64,000 bases of DNA from Paraburkholderia solisilvae (lineage in GTDB: Bacteria; Pseudomonadota; Gammaproteobacteria; Burkholderiales; Burkholderiaceae): the NCBI RefSeq assembly GCF_902859875.1, contig NZ_CADIKF010000012.1, positions 62,001 through 126,000 of the forward strand, read 5' to 3'. How positions within the stretch are numbered: the stretch's first letter is position 1; every line of letters starts with the position of its first letter. A model generated the notes under the pieces. That model worked only from the letters and a program-made list of their open reading frames with translations. It had not been told where the DNA came from and searched no databases. Positions 36,391 to 46,508 of the stretch are shown here, one piece after another. A program made the translations under genes and the position numbers.

Positions 36391-39300
36391 ATGAACGCCA
36401 TTGTCCTGATCGCCCTGCGCCGCCCGCTTACCTTTGTGGTGATGAGTATCCTCATCATCCTGTTTGGCGCGATGGCCGTCCTGAAGACGCCAACGGACAT
36501 CTTTCCAGCGATCCGCGTCCCGGTGATTGCGGTCGTGTGGACTTACACCGGGCTGTCGCCGCAGGATATGTCCGGCCGCGTGGTCTATTACTACGAGCGT
36601 GCGCTGACGGCGACGGTGGCCAACATCGAGCACATCGAGAGCCAATCCCTGTACGGCGCCGGCGTCGTGAAAATCTACTTTCAGCCGGGAACCGACATCG
36701 CGGCCGCTCAGGCCCAGGTCACGTCGATCTCGCAGACCGTGCTGAAGCAAATGCCTGCGGGCATTACACCGCCTCAGGTACTGGTGTACAACGCGTCATC
36801 CGTCCCGGTGCTCAACCTTCAGGTCTCCGCACCAAACATGACCTCGGCACAGGTTTTCGACATGGCGTCCAACCTGATCCGCCCGCAACTGGTGTCCACT
36901 CCGGGTGTCTCGATTCCGAGTCCGTACGGTGGCGCATCCCTGAATGTCGAAATCGATCTGGACCAGTCGAAATTGCTGGCGCACGGCCTGTCAGCCGCAG
37001 ACGTCGCTGCTGCGCTAGGTTCGCAGAACGTCGTGCTTCCCGCCGGCGACCAGAAGATCGGCGGCCTCGACTTCATGGTCGAAACGAACTCGACACCGCT
37101 CAAGGTGCCGACGTTCAACAACCTGCCGATCAAGACGGTGAACGGCGCGACCGTCTATTTGCGCGACGTCGCCTACGTGCATCGCGGCGCGCCGCCGCAG
37201 ACGAACGCGGTGCTGGTGAAAGGCAAGCAGTCGGTGATGATCCAGATTTTCAAGAGCGGCGACGCGTCCACGCTTGCCGTGGTGGCGGGCATCAAGCGCG
37301 CGTTGCCGGGCATTATCCGGACGCTTCCGCCGGGCGTGACGATCACGCCGCTCAACGACGCCTCGGGGTTCGTGCGCGATTCGGTGGAAGACGTGGTGCA
37401 GGAGATGATCACCGCCGCGTTTCTGACAGGGATGACGGTGCTGCTCTTTCTCGGCAGCTGGCGTTCAACCTTGATCGTGGCGACATCGATACCGCTTGCG
37501 ATCCTGTCGTCGATCCTGGCGCTGCATTACACCGGGCAAACGATCAATGTCATGACGCTTGGCGGACTGGCGCTCGCGGTCGGTATTCTGGTTGACGACG
37601 CAACCGTCATGATCGAGAACATCGATGCTCATCTCGAGACGGGCGCCGAACTCGAGCATGGCATTATCACCGCGGCAAACCAGATCGTCGTGCCGACGTT
37701 CGTGGCGACGCTGTGCATCTGTATTGTCTGGCTGCCGTTGTTCCAGCTGGATGGCATCTCGGGCTATCTGTTCCAGCCGCTCGCCGAAGCCATCATCTAC
37801 GCGATGATCGCGTCGTTCATCCTCTCGCGCACGCTGGTGCCGACGATGGCCGCATGGCTGCTGCGCGGGCAGGTGAAAGCGCACGGCCATCAACACGAAG
37901 CGAACCCCGGGTTCTTTACGCGGTTCCAGCGACGCTTCGAGCATGGCTTTTCGCAGTTTCGCGACCGGTACCGCGCCGTGCTGACGCTCGCCGTGCTTCA
38001 CCGCAAAGGCTTCGTCGTGAGCTTCATGGCTTGCGCGATTGCGTCGATGGGTCTGCTCGCCTTTCTCGGCCGTGACTTTTTCCCGAGCCTGAAGTCGAAC
38101 GAAATCGATATGCACATGCGCGCGCCAATCGGCACGCGGCTCGAAGATGCGTCCAAGATTGCGGACCTTGTCAACGACCAGATCCGCAAGATTTTGCCCG
38201 GTCAGGTTACCAATCTGCTCGATAACTGCGGGCTGCCCACGACCAGTATCAACCTGGCCTATACCTCGGACGGCACGATCGGCCCGCAGGATTGCGACAT
38301 TACGATCAGCCTGAAGAATGAACAGTCACCTGTGGACGACTACCGGTCCACGCTGCGCCGAGAGCTGCCGAAGCGCTTTCCCGGCACGGTGTTTACGTTC
38401 CTGCCCGGCGATATCACAGCAAAGATCCTGAACTTCGGCCTGCCGGCGCCGATCGACGTGCAGATCTCGGGCCGCGGACAGGAGGCCAGCATGGCATACG
38501 CGCAGATGCTCGCCGCACGCATCCGCAAGCTTCCCGGCTCCGCCGACGTCAACATTCAGCAGGCGTTCAATGAACCGACACTCAGGGTTGCCGCAGACCG
38601 TTCGCTGGCGTCCGGCATGAGCCTGACCGAAGCGAACATCGCGGATAACGCGCTGGCGACGCTGTCCGGCAGCGGACAGACGGCGCCGACCTACTGGCTT
38701 GATACCGCGAGCGGCGTCTCGCATCTCGTCAATCTGCAGACGCCGCAAGACCAGCTCACGTCGATGAACGATCTCGAGACGATCCCGATCGATCGAGGCA
38801 ACGGTGATCCGGGCGGCCAGCAGTCGCAGTTGCTTGGGGCGCTCGGCACCGTCACGCAAACGGCCATGCCGTTATTGGTCTCTCATTACGGCATCCTGCC
38901 CGCGGTCGATATCTACGTCAGCAACCAGGGGCGCGATCTTGGCGCGGTCTACGATCAGATCGAACAGGTCGTGAAAGAGATGCATGCGCAACTGCCGAAA
39001 GGCGCGACCGTGCACTTGCGCGGTCAGGCCACGACGATGAGCAGCGCATATATGCAACTGCTGGGAGGACTCGCGCTGTCGGTGCTGCTGGTCTATCTCG
39101 TGATCGTCGTCAATTTTCAGTCCTGGCTCGATCCGTTCATCATCATCACGGCGTTGCCGGGCGCGCTCGCCGGAATTGTCTGGAGCCTCTTCCTCACCCA
39201 TACGGACGGTTCGGTGCCCGCGCTCACGGGTGCAATCATGTGCATGGGCACGGCGACGGCCAACTCGATCCTCGTCGTGTCATTCGCGCGCGAGCGCCTT

Positions 39301-39552
39301 GCGGAACACGGCGACGCGATCGCCGCAGCGATCGAAGCCGGATACGCGCGCATTCGCCCGGTTCTGATGACCGCGCTCGCGATGATTATCGGCATGCTGC
39401 CGATGTCCATGAGCAATACGCAAAACGCGCCGCTTGGACGGGCGGTCATCGGCGGACTTCTCGTTGCGACAGTCGCCACGCTGCTCTTCGTTCCCTGTGT
39501 GTTCGCGATGATGCACCTCAACGACAAAAAAGCCGCGGAGTTTCAGCCATGA
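36391..39552 (+). CDS. RND efflux transporter permease
   Basis: 1053-residue inner-membrane proton-drug antiporter with twelve expected membrane segments and two large periplasmic loops. The N-terminal segment RPLTFVVMSILIILFGAMAV is followed by PTDIFPAI. The proton-relay pair D402-D403 sits in LAVGILVDDATVMIENID. C-terminal motifs include LGGLALSVLLVYLVIVVNF and MIIGMLPMSMS. Length is typical. It overlaps the adaptor gene by 4 nt (ATGA) and forms a tripartite pump with it and the outer-membrane factor. Substrates are unknown. It looks nearer to the HAE/MdtB-like branches than to metal pumps. Confidence 0.94.
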   Translation: MNAIVLIALRRPLTFVVMSILIILFGAMAVLKTPTDIFPAIRVPVIAVVWTYTGLSPQDMSGRVVYYYERALTATVANIEHIESQSLYGAGVVKIYFQPGTDIAAAQAQVTSISQTVLKQMPAGITPPQVLVYNASSVPVLNLQVSAPNMTSAQVFDMASNLIRPQLVSTPGVSIPSPYGGASLNVEIDLDQSKLLAHGLSAADVAAALGSQNVVLPAGDQKIGGLDFMVETNSTPLKVPTFNNLPIKTVNGATVYLRDVAYVHRGAPPQTNAVLVKGKQSVMIQIFKSGDASTLAVVAGIKRALPGIIRTLPPGVTITPLNDASGFVRDSVEDVVQEMITAAFLTGMTVLLFLGSWRSTLIVATSIPLAILSSILALHYTGQTINVMTLGGLALAVGILVDDATVMIENIDAHLETGAELEHGIITAANQIVVPTFVATLCICIVWLPLFQLDGISGYLFQPLAEAIIYAMIASFILSRTLVPTMAAWLLRGQVKAHGHQHEANPGFFTRFQRRFEHGFSQFRDRYRAVLTLAVLHRKGFVVSFMACAIASMGLLAFLGRDFFPSLKSNEIDMHMRAPIGTRLEDASKIADLVNDQIRKILPGQVTNLLDNCGLPTTSINLAYTSDGTIGPQDCDITISLKNEQSPVDDYRSTLRRELPKRFPGTVFTFLPGDITAKILNFGLPAPIDVQISGRGQEASMAYAQMLAARIRKLPGSADVNIQQAFNEPTLRVAADRSLASGMSLTEANIADNALATLSGSGQTAPTYWLDTASGVSHLVNLQTPQDQLTSMNDLETIPIDRGNGDPGGQQSQLLGALGTVTQTAMPLLVSHYGILPAVDIYVSNQGRDLGAVYDQIEQVVKEMHAQLPKGATVHLRGQATTMSSAYMQLLGGLALSVLLVYLVIVVNFQSWLDPFIIITALPGALAGIVWSLFLTHTDGSVPALTGAIMCMGTATANSILVVSFARERLAEHGDAIAAAIEAGYARIRPVLMTALAMIIGMLPMSMSNTQNAPLGRAVIGGLLVATVATLLFVPCVFAMMHLNDKKAAEFQP

Positions 39553-40829
39553 ATGTAAATAGCGAAGTTGCGGCCGTGCGTCGGATTCGACCACGTTGGT
39601 TGGCGGCGATCGCGGTCATTGTCCTTGTGTGTCTCGTTGTCTACGGCATCGTCGAGCGCCGGCACAACATCGCGAATCTTGCGGCGCTTGCCGACGAAGA
39701 ATCGGTACCGCAGGTGCAGGTCATGTCGGCTGCGTCAGGGCCTGCTACGCAAACCGTCTCACTGCCCGGCGACGTCAAGGCCTGGTACACCGCCCCGATC
39801 TATGCGCAGGTCTCCGGCTACGTGCACAAATGGTTCGTGGATTACGGCGCGTCTGTCAGAAGCGGTACGTTACTCGCGACGATTGACGCGCCTACCGTCG
39901 ACGAGCAGTACCAGACGGCGCTTGCGAGTCTCGACGTAGCGAAGACCAACAGCACGCTTGCCAATGTGACGGCGCAGCGTTGGAATGCGCTTGCGGGTAC
40001 GGAAGCCGTGGCTCAGGAAGAGGTGGACGTGAAAGCCGCGGATGCCGCGGCGAAGCGGGCACAGGTCACAGCAGCCGAGCATGATGTCGCACGCTTGCGT
40101 GCGCTCGAAGGGTTCAAGAATATTGTGGCTCCGTTCGACGGTGTCGTTATTTCGCGCGACACCGACGTGGGCAACTACGTGAACGCCGCTGGCGGCGACG
40201 TCAGTTCCCGGGGGACGGCGGACGAATTGTTCGCGGTAGCGGATATCCACGAGATGCGGCTTTTCGTTTCCGTGCCTCAGGACTATGCGGACATGCTGAA
40301 GCCGGGGCTCGATGCGACGTTCACCATGTCGCAGTATCCAGGCCGCCATTTCAAGGCGACGCTGCTGACCACCGCGAACGCGTTCAACCCGCAGACGCGA
40401 ACCGTCATCACGGAACTGGTTGCTCAAAACCCGGACCATCTGATCTGGCCGGGTACCTATGCGACCGTCCAGTTTGTCATTCCGACGAACCGGAGCGTGC
40501 TCGTCGTGCCCGAACAGGCGCTGCTGTTCCGCGATCAGGGTATGCAGCTGGCGCTCGTCGATTCAAACAACCGCGTGCATCTGCAAAACGTCCAGCTCGG
40601 GCGCAATCTCGGCCAGAATGTTCAGGTGCTCTCGGGCCTGAGGCCCACCGACCGCTTCATGATCAATCCTTCCGCAGGCACGCTCGAAGGCGAGCAAGTG
40701 CAAATCGTAAGCGGCGTACCGGGAAGCACGCCGGACACTTCGGGCCGCACTTCGGCGCCTGCCAAGGCCGCACATGCGGATGAGGGCACGCAAACCAAGG
40801 TCGCTGCTGTCATGAGCAATCCGAAATGA
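39549..40829 (+). CDS. RND efflux periplasmic adaptor (membrane fusion protein)
   Basis: 426-residue adaptor joining the RND pump to the outer-membrane channel. One N-terminal membrane anchor (WLAAIAVIVLVCLVVYGIV), then lipoyl half (VSGYVHKWFVDYGASVRSGT), an alpha-hairpin (residues about 120-180, rich in Ala, Lys and Glu), the second lipoyl half (NIVAPFDGVVISRDTDVGNY), and beta-barrel and membrane-proximal domains. The ATG at 39549 overlaps the permease stop. A longer frame from 39240 runs inside the permease gene and is rejected. Its stop overlaps the next start by 4 nt. Confidence 0.93.
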   Translation: MNVNSEVAAVRRIRPRWLAAIAVIVLVCLVVYGIVERRHNIANLAALADEESVPQVQVMSAASGPATQTVSLPGDVKAWYTAPIYAQVSGYVHKWFVDYGASVRSGTLLATIDAPTVDEQYQTALASLDVAKTNSTLANVTAQRWNALAGTEAVAQEEVDVKAADAAAKRAQVTAAEHDVARLRALEGFKNIVAPFDGVVISRDTDVGNYVNAAGGDVSSRGTADELFAVADIHEMRLFVSVPQDYADMLKPGLDATFTMSQYPGRHFKATLLTTANAFNPQTRTVITELVAQNPDHLIWPGTYATVQFVIPTNRSVLVVPEQALLFRDQGMQLALVDSNNRVHLQNVQLGRNLGQNVQVLSGLRPTDRFMINPSAGTLEGEQVQIVSGVPGSTPDTSGRTSAPAKAAHADEGTQTKVAAVMSNPK

Positions 40830-42343
40830 TGGGCGTCGTAAAACCCGCTTGCCGCCTCACGGCCGCCACGCTGCTTACCTTGTGCGGGGCGCTTGCCGGA
40901 TGCAACGTTGCGCCACCCTATGCGGCGCCGAAAATGGCGCTGCCCGCCAGTTACAAAGGAACGGGGCCCTTCGCGCCCGCGCATCCGGAAGACCAGCTGC
41001 TGCAGGACGACTGGTGGAGAATGTTCGGCGATGAAGAGCTCGATCGCCTCGAAGCGAGCTTGAACAGAGCGAACCCCGATCTGCAAGCGGCGCGGGAAAC
41101 GTACATTCAGGCGCGCGATATGGTGGGCGAGGCCCGCTCGCAGCTCTATCCGCAGCTGAGCGCCCAGGCGTCCGGTTCGCAGAACCGCCAATCGCTGCAC
41201 CGTCTGTTCCGCGCCAGCAGCACCGGACCGAGCGAGGAAGCATCGCTCGACTACGGGGCGGCGCTATCGTGGGAGCCCGATTTGTGGGGCGAAATCCGGA
41301 ACCGGACGAACTTTGCGAAGGCCAACGCCCAGGCCACCGCGGCGATGGTGGCATCGGCTCGCCTGAGCCTTGAAGTTGAACTCGCCAACGACTACATGGC
41401 GTTGCGCGGGCTCGACGCCGAGCACGCCATTTACACGAAAACGCTCAGCTACTACGGTGAAGCGCTGAAGATCACGAAGCTGCGCTTTTCCGGGAAGATA
41501 GCGGCGGGCCTTGACGTCGAGCGGGCTGAAAACCAGTTTGCGTCAGCGCAGGCGGCCGATACGGATGTCGAGACGCAGCGCGCCGTGCTCGAACACGCTA
41601 TCGCCGTGCTCGCCGGCGAAAGTCCGTCGACGTTCAACCTGCCCCCCGAAGGACTGGCACACCTGGCGATTCCGGTGATTCCAACGGGTGTGCCGTCCGC
41701 ACTGCTGCAACGGCGCCCGGATATTGCACAGTCTGAGCGGCAAATGGCGGCGGAAAACGCAGCGATCGGCGTGGCGCGCGCGGCTTTCTATCCGAACATT
41801 CAGTTGAGCGCCAATGCGGGCTTCGAAGACGACGCCTTTGGCGGGCTCGCTTCGCTGCCGAACAGCCTGTGGTCCGTCGGCGCATCGGCCATGCTGCCGT
41901 TGTTCGAGGGTGGACTGCGCAGAGCAGAGGAACAGCAAAGCCGGTCCGCATTCGCGCAGGCCGCAGATAACTACCGCTTGACTGTGCTCCAGGCGTTTCG
42001 CGAGGTGGAAGACCAGCTTGTGCTGACCGGCAAGCTTGCGTCGGAGTACAGGCAGCAGCAGGATGCGCTCACGGCCGCGCTCAAGGTGCAAGACCTGTCG
42101 CTGCGCCTTTACACCGATGGTCTCGACAACTACCTCAATGTGACAGTCGCGCAGATGGCCGCGCTGACGGCGGACCTCGCGACCACCCAGGTGCAGAGCC
42201 GCCGGCTTCAGGCAGTGGTCGGGCTGATAGGTGCGGTGGGCGGCGGCTGGAGCACAGCGGATCTGCCGACTCCGGAACAGACGATACCGTTCGATCCGCT
42301 TGCGCTTCACAACGAGCCGGGTGATGTTCGCAAGCCGGATTGA
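40826..42343 (+). CDS. RND efflux outer-membrane factor, NodT family lipoprotein
   Basis: 505-residue TolC-like outer-membrane channel subunit. A lipoprotein signal ends in LAGC with C26 as the acylated Cys. The mature part shows the OMF repeats, including WWRMFGDEELDRLEASLNRA, LSWEPDLWGEIRNRT and the second-repeat RRPDIAQSERQMAAENAAIG. It overlaps the adaptor gene by 4 nt and closes the operon. Three tightly overlapping genes make a complete tripartite pump. No TetR or LysR regulator flanks it. Confidence 0.94.
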   Translation: MMGVVKPACRLTAATLLTLCGALAGCNVAPPYAAPKMALPASYKGTGPFAPAHPEDQLLQDDWWRMFGDEELDRLEASLNRANPDLQAARETYIQARDMVGEARSQLYPQLSAQASGSQNRQSLHRLFRASSTGPSEEASLDYGAALSWEPDLWGEIRNRTNFAKANAQATAAMVASARLSLEVELANDYMALRGLDAEHAIYTKTLSYYGEALKITKLRFSGKIAAGLDVERAENQFASAQAADTDVETQRAVLEHAIAVLAGESPSTFNLPPEGLAHLAIPVIPTGVPSALLQRRPDIAQSERQMAAENAAIGVARAAFYPNIQLSANAGFEDDAFGGLASLPNSLWSVGASAMLPLFEGGLRRAEEQQSRSAFAQAADNYRLTVLQAFREVEDQLVLTGKLASEYRQQQDALTAALKVQDLSLRLYTDGLDNYLNVTVAQMAALTADLATTQVQSRRLQAVVGLIGAVGGGWSTADLPTPEQTIPFDPLALHNEPGDVRKPD

Positions 42344-42597
42344 TGGGCGTGATGTGCAGGCGTTGGCCTGATGTTCGAATTGAACACGCGGCGTACGCAT
42401 GCTGAGCCTGAATATCGCGGCAGAGTTGATAAGTGAGGCACACGGTTGTGCTGGACGATCGGCGACGAGCAACGCATGACCTGCTGCGGCCGCCCCGGAT
42501 AGATTTGTAAACATTGCGACGCCGCCCGATAACCTGCGCGGCGCAAAATCCGGTTTTCTCCCACAACGCCGCTGGTCGCACAGGTAATCAAAACGTT

Positions 42598-43620
42598 ATG
42601 AAAGTACTCCCGACTCTCTTCCGTCTGTTTTCGGCTTGCGTGACCATTTTTCCATTGATGGCGACGGCGAGCCCGGCGCCGTTGACCTGGTTGACAACGA
42701 TACCGCTACCGGCTGTCACGGGCGGCGACTTCGATCATTTCGCTGTGGATTTGCCCCATCACCGGTTGTACGTTTCGGCAGAGAAGTATGGGTCGATCGA
42801 GGTGTTCGGCCTGCCAGACGGCGAGCATCTGTCAAGCGAAAGAGACGTGGCGAAATCGCCGCACAAAATCCTCCTGACGGACAACGGCAAAACCATGTTC
42901 ATCGCAGATGCTGGCGATGCAAATGTCAAGATCGTCGATACATCGAGCTTCCAGGTGGAGAAGACGATTCCCGTTGAACCTCAACCCGACACCGGGGTTG
43001 CCGACAGGAAGAACGGAATATTTTATGTAGGCAATGGAGGCGTAAAGTCCCATCAGGACAACGCCTATATCACTCTGCTCTCGCTTTCGGATGGCGCGGT
43101 TCTCGGACAAGTCCACGTGCCCGGCGCCCAGTTGAAAGGGATGGTGATTGATCACGCCTCGGGCCGCCTCTTTGTCAATCTTCGAGACAAAAACCAGGTC
43201 GGCGTGATCGATCTCAAAGCACGCAAGTTAGCAGGCATCTGGACCGTTCCCGGCCCGAGCCGTAACTCGGCGATCGCATTCGACAGCGTGCATAAGCGCC
43301 TGTTCATTGGTTCAAGGGCGCCGGGCAAGCTTTATGTGCTGGACTCCGATACCGGATCTGTTGTCCAGTCGCTTGATATCGTCGACGTATCAGACGACAT
43401 GCATTTCGACGCAAATCATCATCGGCTCTATATCACCGGGGCAGGCGGATTGGACGTCGTGCAGCAAACGGACCCCGACCATTATCGGATCGAACAGCAC
43501 ATCGATACTTTGGGTGGCAAGACTTCTGTTTACATCCCTTCGCTGCACCGGCTTTATGTCGTGCATACGAAGGGGCCGCAAGCCGCCGAAGCTGGTCTGC
43601 AGGTTTTTCGCGTCAATTGA
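42598..43620 (+). CDS. Periplasmic YncE-like beta-propeller protein
   Basis: 340-residue exported protein. Signal peptide MKVLPTLFRLFSACVTIFPL through ATAS, then repeated propeller blades of the YVTN/YncE type (HRLYVSAEKYGSIEVFGL, KTMFIADAGDANVKIVDT, GRLFVNLRDKNQVGVIDL, KRLFIGSRAPGKLYVLDS, LHRLYVVHTKGPQ). Such proteins bind ligands or DNA, or act as scaffolds. No catalytic residues stand out. The start at 42598 begins the signal peptide; the upstream extension is not convincing. It follows the efflux operon by 254 bp, probably as a separate transcript. Confidence 0.85.
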   Translation: MKVLPTLFRLFSACVTIFPLMATASPAPLTWLTTIPLPAVTGGDFDHFAVDLPHHRLYVSAEKYGSIEVFGLPDGEHLSSERDVAKSPHKILLTDNGKTMFIADAGDANVKIVDTSSFQVEKTIPVEPQPDTGVADRKNGIFYVGNGGVKSHQDNAYITLLSLSDGAVLGQVHVPGAQLKGMVIDHASGRLFVNLRDKNQVGVIDLKARKLAGIWTVPGPSRNSAIAFDSVHKRLFIGSRAPGKLYVLDSDTGSVVQSLDIVDVSDDMHFDANHHRLYITGAGGLDVVQQTDPDHYRIEQHIDTLGGKTSVYIPSLHRLYVVHTKGPQAAEAGLQVFRVN

Positions 43621-43677
43621 CCGGCGCGGTTCGTGTTGAATGTGCCGACCTGCGGGAAAAGCTTGCGTGAAAGCGCA

Positions 43678-44202
43678 TTACGACGGCTCTCGCCGCAGAG
43701 GCTCGCCGGCCGTCGGCGCCGGCAGCAACACGGCCTGCCGGATCTGTTCACGGTTCGGCCGTCGTGACGATTGAAACCGGACTGTACGGATGCCAGCCGA
43801 TGCGACGAAGCCGTCGCGCTGCAGGTCTTTTACACGGCTATGTGAACGGTCATCGAGCTCGACGATCGCCACGAGCTGAAATTCACGCGTGAAGACGCCA
43901 TAGTCAATGCGCTTCTGGGCGATGCGCAGAAAGTCGGCATAGCCCGCGTTGCCCTTTGCTAGCGGATCGAGCACTGCGCTCATCGCGACCTGCGGAAAAA
44001 TGTAATGCTCAGGCAACGCGTCGCGCAGGCGCCCGAAAAACTCGATCTCATTGGGCGTCATCAACGCGCGTGACGTGAAGGATGGCGGGCGTCCCTGTCT
44101 GTTCAGCGCGCGAGCGCTGTCGCTTATGCGCCGCAGAACATTAACCACGACAAAGAACAGGACTACCAAGGCCGCAATCCATACGAACATGGGGATTTTC
44201 AT
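43678..44202 (-). CDS. DUF2726 domain membrane-anchored protein
   Basis: 174-residue protein with one N-terminal membrane segment (FVWIAALVVLFFVVVNVL) and a cytosolic DUF2726 domain. The core (QKRIDYGVFTREFQLVAIVE, then LDDRSH) resembles the PD-(D/E)xK nuclease-like fold often assigned to this domain, with Asp and Glu-x-Asp in plausible positions. Start at 44202 opens with the membrane segment; the longer frame to 44331 is rejected. A single-strand nuclease or DNA-processing role is speculative. The next gene (44235-44879) is on the same strand, 32 bp upstream. Confidence 0.78.
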   Translation of the reverse strand: MKIPMFVWIAALVVLFFVVVNVLRRISDSARALNRQGRPPSFTSRALMTPNEIEFFGRLRDALPEHYIFPQVAMSAVLDPLAKGNAGYADFLRIAQKRIDYGVFTREFQLVAIVELDDRSHSRVKDLQRDGFVASAGIRTVRFQSSRRPNREQIRQAVLLPAPTAGEPLRREPS

Positions 44203-44234
44203 GGCGACGCGATAACAGTGCCCTAAAAAGCAGC

Positions 44235-44879
44235 TCACTTCCGGATATTTTCCTCGCAATCTTCCCAGTAGCGAAGCGGGTCGCGATGTTGTGGATAGTG
44301 CAAGTTGAGCCATGCCGACAGCCTGCTCCAATCCGGATGGTTGGTGCCGGTTTGGGCAGACCAGATCGACGACCGTTCAAGAATGTGACCGTTCGCGCGA
44401 TCACGGACAAGCAGGCTGCCCAGTCCGCTGGAACTGTTCGCCTGTGACTCGACCAGATATCGCGGCAGAATCCTGAGCTCCGCGTCCTCGGCCCACCCGT
44501 ATACGGCGCGGACAACGCCGGCGGGATCCCGCAACTCGATCGGTCCGCTTTCGGGGCGAACGGCTTTCCATCCCTCGGGAAACTCGGTGACGACTTCGCG
44601 TTTTTCTTCCCTCATCCACTTCACGCGCCACGCCCTCTCGATCGACTCGCGCATGCGAGCGGCTGACTCATAGCCAGCCGGTAGCTCCATCGCCATCGGA
44701 AGAGAGATGAGGTTGTCTTTCCAGAGCCTGGTTTCATCGTCGGCGCGCTTGACCACGTCAAGCGCCCCAGTTCCGAATGGGTTCTCGGGCCGGCTCGATA
44801 CTCTTACGTTCCCACCAGGCAGTCCTTCGAAAAGGCGCTCAGCATCATGGCGGGTAAGTTTTGTCTTTCCTTTCTTCAT
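44235..44879 (-). CDS. Hypothetical protein, 214 residues
   Basis: Soluble protein of unknown function. It starts MKKGKTKLTRHDAERLFEGL, has a conserved-looking middle (AVYGWAEDAELRILPRYLVE) and a Trp-rich C-terminus (HPDWSRLSAWLNLHYPQHRD). I recognise no domain. It lies 32 bp upstream of the DUF2726 gene in the same orientation and may be co-transcribed with it. Codon use looks normal for the window. Confidence 0.65.
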   Translation of the reverse strand: MKKGKTKLTRHDAERLFEGLPGGNVRVSSRPENPFGTGALDVVKRADDETRLWKDNLISLPMAMELPAGYESAARMRESIERAWRVKWMREEKREVVTEFPEGWKAVRPESGPIELRDPAGVVRAVYGWAEDAELRILPRYLVESQANSSSGLGSLLVRDRANGHILERSSIWSAQTGTNHPDWSRLSAWLNLHYPQHRDPLRYWEDCEENIRK

Positions 44880-45165
44880 TGAATTCTCCGTAGCAAAGTT
44901 GTCACGTAACGCCTACGCCATAACGATCGGAATCGGGGCGCCACTTTCTCTCGCGCGCTTGAACTTATACGGTCACGATCGGTAGTATTTCCTTGTCTCA
45001 AAGCAGCCGTATAAACGACCTATGTTCGGTGCGTGACCAGGAATAGGATCAACGCCACGGACGTGTGTCACGGGCGCGATGCCTTTGCCAGATTGTCCGG
45101 CCAGGTTTGTTTCAGCGATCGCCGCGGGCAATCGCCGGTCGCTGAAAACAGAACTCAAGGATCGC
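44880..45165. other. Divergent intergenic region
   Basis: 286 bp between the hypothetical gene and the glycosyltransferase gene. It must hold both promoters. I saw no clear operator. Confidence 0.3.
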
Positions 45166-46458
45166 ATGAAAATTCTCATCGCTTCGACGCCCGCATCGGG
45201 CCTTTTCAACCCGCTGCTTGCCATCGGGCGCATCTTGATCGCCGCAGGTCATGAAGTCACCGCGTTGACGGGTAGTGCATTCCGGCAGCGCGTCGAAGGT
45301 ATTGGTGCAAAATTCCATCCGCTGCCTGCGCAGGTCGATTTTGACCCGGGAAACATCCACGCGGTGGCTCCTGAGCTGAAAAACACACGCCCAGGGCCGG
45401 AATGGCTGCGTATTTCTTTAGAGCGCGTGTTTGTCGATAGTATCCGCGGTCAGCACGAGGGAACAGGCGAGGTTCTAAGAGACCTCCTCGCGGACGTTAT
45501 CGTGGTGGACGATATGTTTTTCGGCGTGCTGCCGATGCTCCTCGGGCCGAGTTCAGAACGGCCTCCCGTTATTGTTTGCGGGACGTCGGTGCTGCACTGG
45601 CGCCGTGAAGATGGGGCGCCGGTTTTTTCCGGCCTTCCGCCTGCAACCACCAAGGCCCAGTTCGACGAATACGCGACCATCGCGCGGGACTATGACCGCA
45701 TTGTCAATCAGCCGCTGGCTCTCCGGTTGAATCAGGTGCTCGCCGGCTTAGGCCTCGGACCTGTGCACACGCCTCTATTGGAGTGCGTGGTGGAGCTTGC
45801 GGACGTCGATATGCAGCTTTCTGTTCCAGGTTTCGAGTTTCCGCGCGCGATGCCGGCTACGGTGAACTTCGTCGGCGCGCTGCCCATCATCCCGAATCAA
45901 GCTCCGCGTCCATCCTGGGCCCATGAATTGGACGGCTCGCGCAAGGTCGTTCTGGTGACACAGGGCACCGTCGCGAATCACGATTTTAGTCTATTGGTCG
46001 CGCCAACGCTGGCGGCACTCGCCAACGAACGCGATGTGCTCGTGGTAGTCACAGCAGGCGGCCGGCCAACTGACGCGATACCCGGCCCAATTCCCGGCAA
46101 TGCGCGCCTCGCGAGTTATTTGCCGTTCGAATGGATCCTGCCGAAGACCGATGTGTTTGTTACCAACGGCGGATATGGCAGCGTCAACCAGGCGATGAGC
46201 TTCAGCGTTCCTCTCGTCACCGCGGGCCTGACTGAAGACAAAGCCGCCGTGAATGCGCGCGTGGCCTGGTCTGGTGTCGGGATCGACCTTGCGACAAACC
46301 AGCCGTCGCCGGAGTCGCTGCGCGACGCAATCCGGACCGTGCTCGACAACTCTGAATACCGTGCGCGCGCGTCGCTCATGGCTGAGGAGTTCGCCCGGAT
46401 CGATACACGATCTGAAATCGTCCGGATCGTCGCGGCTGCGGCGTCCCGTCGACGCTGA
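45166..46458 (+). CDS. GT1-type glycosyltransferase (UGT/MGT-like)
   Basis: 430-residue nucleotide-sugar-dependent glycosyltransferase of the GT-B fold, related to macrolide and rhamnosyl transferases. N-terminal LIASTPASGLFNPLLAIGRI is the acceptor domain start. The C-terminal donor site shows VLVTQGTVANHDFSLLVAPT and the NGGYGSVNQAMSFSVPLVTA motif with TEDKAAVNARVAWSGVGIDL. Start at 45166 has AAGGA 7 nt upstream; a frame extension to 45079 is not used. No biosynthetic partner is adjacent, so acceptor and product are unknown. Confidence 0.9.
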   Translation: MKILIASTPASGLFNPLLAIGRILIAAGHEVTALTGSAFRQRVEGIGAKFHPLPAQVDFDPGNIHAVAPELKNTRPGPEWLRISLERVFVDSIRGQHEGTGEVLRDLLADVIVVDDMFFGVLPMLLGPSSERPPVIVCGTSVLHWRREDGAPVFSGLPPATTKAQFDEYATIARDYDRIVNQPLALRLNQVLAGLGLGPVHTPLLECVVELADVDMQLSVPGFEFPRAMPATVNFVGALPIIPNQAPRPSWAHELDGSRKVVLVTQGTVANHDFSLLVAPTLAALANERDVLVVVTAGGRPTDAIPGPIPGNARLASYLPFEWILPKTDVFVTNGGYGSVNQAMSFSVPLVTAGLTEDKAAVNARVAWSGVGIDLATNQPSPESLRDAIRTVLDNSEYRARASLMAEEFARIDTRSEIVRIVAAAASRRR

Positions 46459-46508
46459 TTGCGAGTACGCCCCGGTCGCAGGGCCGTCGCCTTTGATGGC
46501 GATTCGAA

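Noticed and set aside
36363..37595. 410-residue plus frame overlapping the RND permease start
   Set aside because: Out of phase with the permease and rich in Arg/Gly/Ala; a shadow.
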